Assembly (NCBI GenBank): GCA_022592435.1
Contig: JABYQS010000605.1
Coordinates: 1 to 17,255, forward strand
Origin: Cerioporus squamosus
Taxonomy: Eukaryota; Basidiomycota; Agaricomycetes; Polyporales; Polyporaceae
Reading direction: 5' to 3'
DNA length: 17,255 bases
In this document: piece by piece, positions 1-8,871 of the stretch
Layout: every line of letters begins with the position of its first letter
Position numbering within the stretch: position 1 is the stretch's first letter
Made by a program: the position numbers and the translations under genes
Notes under the pieces: model-generated
Seen by the model: the letters and a program-made list of their open reading frames with translations, nothing else
What the model was told of the DNA's origin: nothing
Database searches by the model: none

Positions 1-705
1 AAGATGATTCGTCCCTTTCTGTCGTGGCAGAGACCGTCAGCGGGCGGAACACACGAAACGTGGTGGAGAAAACTCACATGGTGAGCACGATGCGTGAGGC
101 GCCAGGCAAAGTACGGCGTCAAGACAAACGTATGCAAGCCCATTCCGCAAACGCTGTTGACCCACGCGTATGGGGAGAGCGCATCGTGTCCGCACTGCTC
201 GCAGACGCTGGTCAGTCAAGAGTGAGAATAACTGCGGCGATCCTGGCTGACCTCATGACCTAACAGAAGTAGTGTCAGTTCGCAGTCAGTGACCACGCGA
301 GCCATATAGCATAACACACCAAGTACCCACATCCCGCGAAGGAGGACGCTCTGCCAGAACCAGTACAGTGCCCAGAACGTCCAGCACAGCAGCGCTCTCC
401 CAGAACGGGACCATCCGAGCGCAGCGACGGCGTTCCATGGACAGCTGGTCGATCCGTTTCGCGAAGAGGTAGAACAATACGCTCAGCCCTACGTGACGTC
501 CGACGTACCAAAGACCCTTGGCTGTGCTCTTCTCGAAGAGGTGTCGCGGAACGGCGGCGTGGACGTCCTTGATGGAGATCGTGGGCGGGACGAAGTGCGC
601 TCTCTTGCGCTCCTCGTACTCTGGCGCGTCTTGGACGAGCCAGGACAGAGGACTATGCGCTACATCTCCTGAGAACTGCTTTGTGCCGTCCATAGTCTCG
701 CCCAT
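1..705 (-). CDS. Delta-12-type fatty acid desaturase, 5' part, off the left edge; apparent frameshift in exon 1
   Basis: This looks like a membrane-bound acyl-lipid desaturase of the delta-12 (oleate to linoleate) type, acting in the ER. The N-terminus has the family segment PPTISIKDVHAAVPRHLFEKS, a first hydrophobic helix ending FYLFAKRID, then WALYWFWQ and WVLG. Splicing 705-320, 259-252, 194-78 and 18-1 gives a complete first histidine box HECGH followed by DALSPYAW, then TPYFAW and the second box HRAHH, then KGTNHL at the edge. The third histidine box would lie outside the window. All three introns (319-260, 251-195, 77-19) are 57-60 nt with GT..AG ends. Between KRIDQL and PWNAVAALGW the frame moves by one base near 436-450, so the gene is either mutated or has a base-call error; downstream phases fit only if one extra base is present. 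The start is the first in-frame ATG (705), about 90 bp from a TATA box. Family confidence is high; exact substrate is inferred. Confidence 0.85.
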
Positions 706-790
706 ATCGAAGCTGGAAGTCGTCGAGCCCGAGGAGTCGTTTTGAGGGTGTGGAAGCAAGAAGACAGAAGCACGAGGCAAAAAGCTTGCG

Positions 791-800
791 CTCTATATAC
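791..800 (-). promoter_or_regulatory. TATA box of the desaturase gene
   Basis: Read on the minus strand this is GTATATAGAG, 86-95 bp upstream of the ATG at 705. The spacing fits a TATA box followed by a short leader, and it argues against any start codon further upstream than 705. Confidence 0.55.
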
Positions 801-1361
801 TCCGAGCCAGCCCCGAGTGGGGTCTGATAGACTTCATTGACCACCGAGTTTGACACTCCTCTTCCCATCTTCGCACACGCCCCGGCACGCCGAGGTCGTT
901 CTTCCGGCGCGTGTGGCCTGTCCAGTGAATTAAGGTCAGTAATGCCGGGCGAATCAGGTCAGATTGGATTGCAGAGAAGCGACGTAATTCGCACCAAAAA
1001 TCTCGTAAATTGCCAGGGCTCCTCCCGCGAGGGAGTGCGGAAGAAGAGATGGTGGAACACATATGTGCATGCATGGGGACTTCACCTCGGACTTGCCTCG
1101 GACTGATTATGACCGGCGTGTCCAGTATCCAATTGCAGAACATCTGCTTAGTCATCCCTCAACTCACGCAAGGATACTTACCCGCGCTTCACACTAACTT
1201 CAGCTGTAACTTATCTACGGTTTCTGCCGAAATAGTACACTCCTCCTCCTCCTCAGACAGGCGAAAAGCGTGAATAATAACCCTGGTGTTGTTTCAAGGA
1301 ACAAGCGTTCAAAAGCCATGCTTTAGCTTCGTCACGAAACCGGTGAAAACGCGGCTGAACT

Positions 1362-1380
1362 CCCCCCCCCCCCTCCCCCC
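1362..1380. repeat. C-homopolymer tract, C12-T-C6
   Basis: Twelve C, one T, then six C. No reading frame of interest crosses it. It is a likely site of length error or polymorphism. Confidence 0.9.
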
Positions 1381-1866
1381 GGCCCTTCAAGCGTTCGGGA
1401 AATCAAGTGAGTGGCATGCAGAAGGAAGGACGCCAGAGGCGTACCGCAAACAAAACCTAACCCGGGGCCAACACGCAAGAACTGAAGACGAACTCACCTG
1501 AATGCGGATCATAGTTATATGCGCTGGGCACGGGGCGAGTTCCTGTGCTCGCTCAATTCCACCAAGCGTGTATGTAGTTTTTCTGAAGTGCTGATGTAAG
1601 CGCAGTATGATATCGCTCAAGCAGTCCTGCTTCCATCCAAGTACTTACTCTGTGTCGACCCACTTACAGGCTTGAAGTTACCGAGCGACGAGTCTCGTAC
1701 ATGGCCAAGCCTGGCTATATGCGCTCAGGCTCGCCTTGCGGTATCCTTGAGTATTCTAGAGAGAGATCATAGAGAGTATAAGCATCAGAAGCAAGTGCCT
1801 GCCCTGCTAGAAGGAGATGGAGGAACTTGAAGGAAAGGGGTAATAGTACTCGGAGCTCAAGCCGAT

Positions 1867-1884
1867 AGTAGGCGCGCGCCTACT
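1867..1884. repeat. 18-bp perfect palindrome
   Basis: AGTAGGCGCGCGCCTACT reads the same on both strands with no mismatch and no spacer. It lies eight bases before a TCACGTGA box in an otherwise non-coding stretch, so a protein-binding operator is plausible; a cruciform is the other option. Confidence 0.85.
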
Positions 1885-1891
1885 GAATCAA

Positions 1892-1899
1892 TCACGTGA
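1892..1899. promoter_or_regulatory. TCACGTGA E-box-like site (bHLH-type)
   Basis: An 8-bp palindrome with the CACGTG core bound by fungal bHLH factors of the Cbf1/Pho4 type. It lies next to the 18-bp palindrome and upstream of a pyrimidine-rich leader-like run. Which gene it would serve is unclear: the desaturase start is about 1.2 kb to the left and gene A about 1 kb to the right. Confidence 0.35.
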
Positions 1900-2113
1900 C
1901 CGTGTTCACGAAGATCTAGACGCGTGCGCGTGCAACTCGTCGCGCACTCCCTGCCTCCCTTCGAGTGCCCTCTCGCGTCTCTGTTCCAAAGCCCACTCAA
2001 AGACCGCGTTTTACGCCCTCAAGATGACTGTTGTTGCGACTAGTCTCGCCGCTTGTTCGAGCTGCCAGTGGAGGTCGAACTTTGCGCAGACATAGGACCG
2101 GTACCTCGCCACA

Positions 2114-2132
2114 GGTACGTATAATACGTACC
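2114..2132. repeat. 9-bp perfect inverted repeat with one-base spacer
   Basis: GGTACGTAT, one A, then ATACGTACC. Both arms contain a GTACGT splice-donor-like core, so each strand shows a donor consensus here. No coding exon that would use it was found. Confidence 0.8.
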
Positions 2133-2898
2133 GACGGGAAGAAGCGACTCCGAAGCTCGTTTTGCTGTGAACAGCTACCAATATCGCGGAAGAAGCCGTC
2201 TTCAGATCTCCTGTCGCCGAGCTCCTCGAGGCGCCCCAGCCGGTGTGTTATGCTTTTCACTTGAATAGGGCCTAAGTAGTTTGCATTGATGTTAGTGCCG
2301 GCAGTCGCAGTTGTCGGAAACGCTCAGCATTCAGATCTCCGCCGCGGCGTTGAGGCCGTCCCGGCATAGGTGAAGGTACGGTCTTCCCACTCGTCATGTG
2401 TCGCCGTACTCACAAGGTCCAATAGAACGACAGGCTGCCAAATTGCCGGAGCCCCGACATCTGCGCCCAAGAACTATCACTCGCATGCGCGCTGTCTTCA
2501 CTCCCATGCGCACACAATTCGATCGTGATAGCGTGGTACTCCGCCATTGCAAACTCGACTTCCGCATACACCCTTTCAGAACATCCTCAACTCGCATTCC
2601 TCTACAACAAACGCATATCAGCCGTTTTTGCCAGCACCAACCTCCGCTTGTTCTACGTCGGCGACTCCTCATTGAACGCTTCAGGGTAAGGAAAATCATG
2701 CCCTCGGTTTGACTCCGGGTGTCCAGGCTGTCGCGACGATCACTATCGTGATGTGGCTGGGAATCGTGCGCTCCTGGTAGGTGAATTATCAGTCGTCCCT
2801 TCTCCGCTTTGTGCCCCCAAACTCGCCAACTCCTCTGTCACCTCAGCGCAACCTGAACGTTTGAGTCCCTCCCTCGATTTCACCCAGTCCCATGCATC

Positions 2899-4045
2899 AT
2901 GTTTTACCCTCAGGAAGTGGACGACTCGCGTCTTGACCTCATCCGTTACCTCGATCCTGCCCCAGATTATGATGCTGGATTCACGTATAACTGGACGCAC
3001 CTAACCTCACCGGAGGACGACCTGTCGCCTTACAACAACAGAACCATATCCGTCTGCTCACAGTCGGGTGCCATGGCCCTGTTCACATTCGAAGGTGAGT
3101 GCCTCGAACAACCCCCACTGGGGCCATATGGCTCAGCAACTCACTTGCGCTCGATAGGCACACGGGTGTCAGTGTACGGTAGCGAGTCGGACCAGATTGG
3201 GGACGTGAACAACTGGTCGTCCTACAGTATCAACGGTATGTCAAACCATACCTACAAGTCCGGCGCGCGGGGAGGCGACCATCTGCTCCTCTTCGACTCC
3301 GATTACATGCCCTACGGAGACTACACGCTGCAGATCTATGTCGGACACGCGGAGGACGACGCTGGTTACTCTCTCGACTACATCCGGTATGAGACCACGT
3401 CCACTACCGCGCCCACGTCTACATCGCAGACGTCGTCACCGGCGACGCCCACGTATTCCCCGACGCTCACTCTCTCCTCCAACACTGCACCCTCATCGTC
3501 CCCAACGCAGACAGCTACTGCGTCCTCAACTACGAGCACGACGCAAGCCGCGGTAACAACCTCCGTCCAATCCACGTCGTCCCTTGCGAAGCCTGCCACC
3601 ATCGCCCTCTCGACGATAGGAGGTGCGGTTGGCCTCATAGGACTTGGTCTTCTTGTCCTATGGTTCAAGCGGAAACGAGGGCAATACAGACGGATTGACC
3701 TCACCGACGAGATCCCGGGAGAGCATCAGGGTGCGTATCCGCAAGTCTTCTCTACGAATGTCTTCTGAGCCGCTACTTTCTGCAGGACTCAGTCCGTTCT
3801 TTTCTGAAAAGGGCGAGGGTCGACGGGTGCTCTTCTCTGCATCTCCTCCGCCGATTCCGGCGCCCGATAGCGGTGCCATGCCGCAAGCAGAAGCAGCTAG
3901 CAGTGCAGTGTCGACCGCCGGCAGCCGCCTGCCACCTTATGAACCGCATGGCGCCCTGACCAGCGACGAGAAGACCCCACATCTATCGCTGGTGGGAACG
4001 ACTGCCACTGTCAGTTTGTCTTCCGATGATGAAGACAACGACTAG
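2899..4045 (+). CDS. Single-pass membrane protein A, VDD..W family, mucin-like stalk (342 aa)
   Basis: Exons 2899-3094, 3158-3730 and 3786-4045 give 342 residues. Residues 1-143 form the family's outer domain: VDDSR, then I.Y, a W at 32, FTFEGTRVSVYG (about 62-73), and the closing segment around PYGDYTLQIY..YSLDYIRYE. It carries four N-glycosylation sequons (N31, N47, N84, N95). A Ser/Thr/Pro stalk runs about 144-211, a membrane helix about 213-235, then KRKRG and an acidic tail with LPPYEP (305-310), an LPxY motif. No signal peptide is visible, so topology (outside N-terminus) is inferred from the glycosylated stalk and the basic stop-transfer. The first intron (63 nt) is in frame and free of stops, so an unspliced reading also stays open; homology to B and C shows it is removed. 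The layout resembles Wsc/Mid2 wall sensors, but function is unknown. Confidence 0.82.
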
Positions 4046-4502
4046 TCGTGCGCATTTACGTGCGGCAGGACTCAACTTGAAGGGCAAGGATTGACTCTCT
4101 GCACATGTCGCGTTCTCTAGGTCGACGCTGAGGCTGTATTGTCCGCCGTATGCATAGCATCTCAGAGCTTGTCTATCGTTATCGTTCATCAGATATAGAA
4201 CCAGGGAATTGGGAGAGGGTGGGCGCTGAGCGCTACCTCGTGAAGTTCCTTCTCGCCATATAGTAGCCCGAGATCGTTCCCGCATGCCGAGTGTGTTTCG
4301 AGCGGCGCAACATGTGGTCCAAGAAGCATATAGGTCGGTGCAACGATCAGCGTTCTCTTGTCGTCAATCCACGCCCTCATCATGACCAGCAACCCAGAGA
4401 CGGACTGACCCCCAATCTTGCCAACGTTGCTCTCGCGTCCCGTACTAGTCAGCAGCCACCTCTCGCATTCCCCGCTACCTCCGCAGCTGAATTTCCCACT
4501 CC
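4046..4502. other. Intergenic region and probable promoter of membrane protein B
   Basis: No gene found. The last 80 bases before 4503 are pyrimidine-rich, typical of a fungal leader. There is no F-box remnant here, so gene A lacks the convergent partner that B and C have. Confidence 0.5.
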
Positions 4503-5691
4503 ATGCCTCGAGCAGCTGATGATACTCCCGAGAGCGATGTGATCGTCGATGACTCGGAGGTCGACAAGATCCAGTACATCTCAGGCCCGAGCACGGCGGC
4601 TGGTGACGGGCAATGGGCGCACAATTCGGGCTCCCGCCAGGACTTTTACTATCGCGGGACATTGTCATCCTGTACTACGCGGGGATCTCGCCTAGAGTTC
4701 CCATTCAACGGCAAGTCTCCGTCAAGTCGTCTCTCCACTTCTTACCACCATCGCTGACAAGGGGTACCGGTATTACCGCACCCTCAGGGACGGCGGTAGC
4801 CGCTTACGGCGTGACCCCAACGACGGACAACACAACGACTTGGTGGCAGGTCGACAACGGGAAGATATACGTCTTCGAGCCCGACAGGGAGGGTCTGGAC
4901 CGCACGTATCACGTCCGATTCTACCAGTCCGAAGAGCTGCCGTTCGGAGAACACACCCTCTATGCAAATATCACGTACCTGCAAGGAGGAGCGTTTCAGC
5001 TGGACTGGATAGAGTACAACGCAACTTCCAACTCACCGACACCATCAAGCACCTCTTCGGGCCCTCCTTCCACTCCTTCGGCATCCTCGCAGAGTAGTGT
5101 TGCATTGCCCACGGCCGCGGCACCCGACTCCGAGTCAAGTCACTCGGAGTTGTCCTTCTCCACCAAAGCCACGATCATAGGGGGCGTTCTGGGCGGAGTC
5201 TTGATCCCCGCACTGTTGTACGGGCTGTACAGACTATGGCGCAAAAGAAGGAGCGAAGGGCATGCTAAAAGACTGGACAACCGACCGGGTACGTACCTCA
5301 ATCCTGCAGCTCTTGTCACACCCCAAGTTCTCGCTGATCTCAAGCCATCTGTCGGTACTCTTGCTCTTGGATAGACTCCCCGCCGCCGCTGTTCTCTAGC
5401 CTATATGACATCGATACGGACGAGGAGAGCAGCTCCCCGCGCTACTCGTCGGACTCGGGCCTTCCTGCAACCATGGCGGAGAGACAGCCTATGCTGTCTG
5501 CAGGGCTGCCCGCCAGAGAGGCCACGACAGAGTCAGCATTCCAGCCGGTGATGGTGTCCGATTTGGGAAGTTCTACGGAGCACAGACACTCCCAGAACTT
5601 CTCGGACAAGGCCCGACTTCCCAGCGAGCCAAGCACGGGCGACGGCCCAGGTACTCGTCTGGAAGACCTTCCCCCCGCGTACTCGCCTTAA
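4503..5691 (+). CDS. Single-pass membrane protein B, paralog of A, with a GC-AG intron (341 aa)
   Basis: Exons 4503-4710, 4788-5288 and 5375-5691 give 341 residues. The outer domain (about 13-149) shows VDDSEVDKIQY, W at 38, EFPFNG/TAVAAYG at the first splice junction, FYQSEELPFGEHTLY and LDWIEYNATS. A Ser/Pro-rich stalk covers about 150-194, a membrane helix about 197-217, then WRKRRS. The tail contains an acidic Ser patch (DTDEESSS) and ends LPPAYSP, which includes a PPxY motif able to bind WW domains. Intron 1 (4711-4787) starts GCAAGT, not GT. It is assigned because A and C have an intron at exactly this Gly codon in phase 1, and because removing it restores the conserved GTxVxxYG segment. 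Intron 2 (5289-5374) starts GTACGT. Convergent with F-box 1, whose stop lies 236 bp downstream. Surface role inferred, ligand unknown. Confidence 0.82.
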
Positions 5692-5927
5692 TGTTGGCAT
5701 TGGGAAGGGGGCTGTCGTATCTCATCACGACGAGCAAGCCTCATTTGTCTCCGAATATTGGCTGTATTCGTCACAGTTTTGCTCGTGGACTATGATCCGG
5801 AATATATATAGGAAAACGGGATGTGGCTGTATCGAGCGCGTACAGCGCGATTAGCCTTGACATGACGCGCTGAAGGGAACATGACTTACCTGAGTCAAGG
5901 TCCGCAGAAGAATACAATCTATATGTG

Positions 5928-7565
5928 CTAATCAACTGATACCTCGGGGACGATGGCGCCGAGACGCGCGCGCCGCGGATCGGAAAGCACTGGCGAGGCC
6001 GTGTGTGTCTCTCTAGCAGATGCTGTCCGATGGAACGCGAGCTTGCGTAGAGGCGGAAGCCCCATGAATGTCCGAGCCTCAACCGTGGACACCAGAAGCT
6101 CGTGAACGCCGCGTCCGTTTGCGTGCACAACGGAGAGCGCCTCGAGCGAAGGGGCGACACCCTCTTGGCGCAGGGAACGGAGTAGATGGCGACAAGAATT
6201 GATGTGGACGTCAAGGTGGGACATGACCGGGAACGCTCGGAGGAGGTCCGTCCAATCGTCTACGGCGACACCGATATGCTTGTCGAAGTGGAGCTCCAGA
6301 GCACTGATGGTGGTCGAGGATGCGGCGAACAAGTTTGCCAGCGCGGGAAGGACGACGGAAGGGCCGCTGAGACCATATCTCAATCCCCACACGGTGTTCT
6401 GCACGGTGATGGTGACAGCGGGTGTGCCCTGGACGTAGCCAACGACTGACACGGTCAGGCTGCTGTGGGAAGGCGTGTACTCGATGGCGCACTTGCAGAA
6501 CAACTTGTCTAATCCGGAGAACGTGCCAGCGGGAAGTGGAGTAGGGAAGAGTTTGCTGAGAGGATAACCGTAGGGGTCCTCTACGCGCCAGCGCGTTGAT
6601 GAGGGAAAGGTGACGAAACGGAGGACCGGGTTCTTCAGTGCTAATCCAGCTCCTTCCACCACTAGAGAAGAGATGTTTGGCATGTGTACGACCGTGGATG
6701 ATACGAGAGTTGGAAGGGCCATGTGACAGTGACGAGCGGTCAGACTCTCTAATTGCGAGCACTGTTGCAAGGTATGCAGGAACCGTTCAAGCTGAGTGGA
6801 ATCCCGTAACAAACCCCCAACTGTAAGACTGCGCAACGATGGGACGGCGAAACACGGCAGGAGCAGAGGTGCGGGGACGTCAAGGTGATGCAGACGGGGG
6901 AAATGGTCGGGTCGAGCGGTGGCCTCCAGTAACATGGCGCCAAGTTGAAAGGTATACCAGGTCTGGGTGTGATGGATGACCAAGCCGCGTAGGTTAGGGA
7001 AGTCGAGGTTTAGCATCTGGGGTATGTCTCTAAGCAGTCTGCCGTGGAAGGTATAGATAATGGCAGTTAGCCGCGCGATGTCGTTAGAGGGAATGTGCTC
7101 CAGAAGGGCGATACTGTCGCCCCGAAAATCGAGATGGTAGGACAGCGGAGTGGTCCGTGAGATGAAGGTGAGGTATGGTGCGGGATCTTCGCCAGTTTTC
7201 GGAGTCGTTGATTCCGACGCCGAGAGCATGTCGACCCAAAAGTCCGGAGTACGGTGGATGATCAACCGCCAAAGGCGGCAGATGTGGGTAAGCCGGATGT
7301 CCCGACGTGATCTTGGCTGTAAATGACGAAAGATGTGAATGAGAACTTCGGTGGGCAAGTTCACATGGATAGGAGCAGCGTCATTGTGAATGAGCGACAG
7401 TTCCAGAATGAGGCCTTGCATCCTCTCGATTTGTGCTTGGTAGTCTCGTATTCGATTTGCCGCTTCTGCCTGAACTTGAGAAGGCGATAGTTTCGCGAAG
7501 GCCGACTCGTCTTCTGGAGGTAGGAGACTCTTCCTGCGGTTGTATTCGCCATCAATTGAGTACAT
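5928..7565 (-). CDS. F-box protein 1, leucine-rich (545 aa)
   Basis: Likely the substrate-recognition subunit of an SCF ubiquitin ligase. An uninterrupted frame of 545 residues starts at the first in-frame ATG (7565). Residues 25-60 form a predicted coiled coil (QVQAEAANRIRDYQAQIERM). The F-box follows at about 70-111: LPTEVLIHIFRHLQPRSR..LTHICRLWRLII..TPDFW, ending in the family's usual W. The rest is rich in Leu and conserved blocks (LDVPAPLLLPCF, SLRSLTVGG, SQLESLTARHCH, LDVHINSC) without clean canonical LRRs. The frame extends upstream of 7565 only to a TTG, which fungi would not normally use. It points toward membrane protein B. Its paralog is the F-box gene at 10303-11850. The target is unknown. 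Confidence 0.85.
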   Translation of the reverse strand: MYSIDGEYNRRKSLLPPEDESAFAKLSPSQVQAEAANRIRDYQAQIERMQGLILELSLIHNDAAPIHVNLPTEVLIHIFRHLQPRSRRDIRLTHICRLWRLIIHRTPDFWVDMLSASESTTPKTGEDPAPYLTFISRTTPLSYHLDFRGDSIALLEHIPSNDIARLTAIIYTFHGRLLRDIPQMLNLDFPNLRGLVIHHTQTWYTFQLGAMLLEATARPDHFPRLHHLDVPAPLLLPCFAVPSLRSLTVGGLLRDSTQLERFLHTLQQCSQLESLTARHCHMALPTLVSSTVVHMPNISSLVVEGAGLALKNPVLRFVTFPSSTRWRVEDPYGYPLSKLFPTPLPAGTFSGLDKLFCKCAIEYTPSHSSLTVSVVGYVQGTPAVTITVQNTVWGLRYGLSGPSVVLPALANLFAASSTTISALELHFDKHIGVAVDDWTDLLRAFPVMSHLDVHINSCRHLLRSLRQEGVAPSLEALSVVHANGRGVHELLVSTVEARTFMGLPPLRKLAFHRTASARETHTASPVLSDPRRARLGAIVPEVSVD

Positions 7566-8871
7566 AGTGCCGGCCGTGTACTGCACAAAGGCGAGTAGTG
7601 AGCTGACAATAAGCACTGAGTAATGGCACAATAGAATTTGGTTGTGACCTCACAGCGACGGACACCCTCGAGGTGGTTGGGACTGAGTTCAACAGCCCAG
7701 TGGCAGGACCGTCAGTCGACTGCTAGACGCCGACACGTGGCAAAGCCGCGCGGCCGCGAGGTTCAGTGACTCTGAGGGTTCAGCGATGCATTGCTCATCG
7801 CTTGTTCGTCCTTGACTCCTTGGCACTTCATACGAGATTGTGTTCTTTACTATCATGACCCCAAGTCATCTCAGGCCGAACGACTTGCTCTTGCAGGCAT
7901 TGAGGACGAAGAAGCATCGTTTGGGGCATGGTTGTACGGTCACGGTCGGTAGAGCTTTCGTGGCACGCTGCTAGCGCCACAATTTCCTAAGTTCTTGGAC
8001 GTGGTCGCTGCCTCTGTCGGTGAGTGTGAAGCAGAAGCGTCCAGCTCGCTCGGTCCTTACATGGGCTGACTCTGAAATGCGCAGAACCGTGCAGCCACGC
8101 GTTAACTGCCGCCCGCCCTCCCGCTTGTTGCTGGCAAGGCTGAGCCGAAGTGAAGCAAAACGGAGAGCCCTTGTCAAGCGAGACTGCGGACCAGAGACAT
8201 CTTACTCAAACTCTCAGCCTACTTCCAACCGTGATAGTGCCGCAGGCTGAGGGGCTGCAACCAGGTCAAGACCGGGACAACCTCATACAGAACTTGACAT
8301 GCGAGAGTCACACAATGTGCGTGGCGTTATACCATCGAGGAAGACCTCTGCTCACTCTCGAATGCGCTCAGATTCCCACCGCCATGAGCCGCGCCCACCG
8401 AGCCATACCGGTGGCCCTGACCGAGTGGACCGAGTCGGCCAGCTCCCTCCGTCTATTAGCCCTCATGCAAGTCTCATACACCTCAATGATCAGTGATGCG
8501 CGTAGACGGTGTGTGCCGTGGGCATGCAATGCCCCCTCATGTCCTCTGCGGCGAATTGAGACTGACACCACCAATCCCATATGGAGAAAGGTGACCTTCC
8601 TTCGAAGGGACACCGCTTCATTTAGCCCCCGATGCGCGCACATACGCCTCAGGGCTGATGGTGAATGTATACAGTACGGGCAGGGATCTGCGCTTCTCGC
8701 CTGCCTTTCCTGCTCGTGCCTTCCCGTGCAGACAGCGTAGAAGACAAGTCCCCCGGACTCGGAGCAACGTTGAAGTGAGCACCTTACGGTGCGTCGGCGG
8801 CAACATTTCACTAATATCTTGCAGACTTGTTCCTAGTTCCGCTACTCCGCCCTATCCAGACCTTAGCGAGG
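7566..8871. other. Intergenic region between the two duplicated modules
   Basis: About 1.3 kb with no gene I can support. It must contain the F-box 1 promoter on the left; no clear TATA box was found. The right end holds the pyrimidine-rich leader of the former gene C. Several open frames of 60-196 codons overlap on both strands between 7970 and 8900 with arginine- and serine-rich, low-complexity translations and no recognisable family. Confidence 0.5.

Larger units (their letters stand above)
706..2898. other. Gene-poor intergenic stretch between the desaturase and membrane protein A
   Basis: About 2.2 kb without a gene I can support. The open frames here are short, mostly lack an ATG, or shadow each other on the two strands. 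The stretch holds the desaturase TATA box, a C-rich tract (1362-1380), a small TCC repeat (about 1241-1254), an 18-bp palindrome at 1867-1884, a TCACGTGA box at 1892-1899, a pyrimidine-rich leader-like run (about 1940-2020) before an ATG at 2024 that opens only 23 codons, and a 19-bp inverted repeat at 2114-2132. The run of pyrimidines just before 2899 looks like the leader of gene A. A small multi-exon gene starting at 2024 cannot be excluded, but I could not build one. Confidence 0.5.

Noticed and set aside
2024..2264. Small gene starting at the ATG at 2024
   Set aside because: The frame closes after 23 codons and no intron I tried yields a sensible protein; only the leader-like context supports it.
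4189..4668. 159-codon minus-strand frame
   Set aside because: Overlaps exon 1 and the leader of membrane protein B; no motif and no conserved partner near A or C.
4718..4760. GT-AG intron alternatives in membrane protein B
   Set aside because: They give a readable frame but insert residues inside a block conserved in A and C; the GC-AG intron restores the block exactly at the shared position and phase.
8150..8740. 196-codon plus-strand frame
   Set aside because: Composition is not protein-like, no family is recognised, and overlapping minus frames are equally open.
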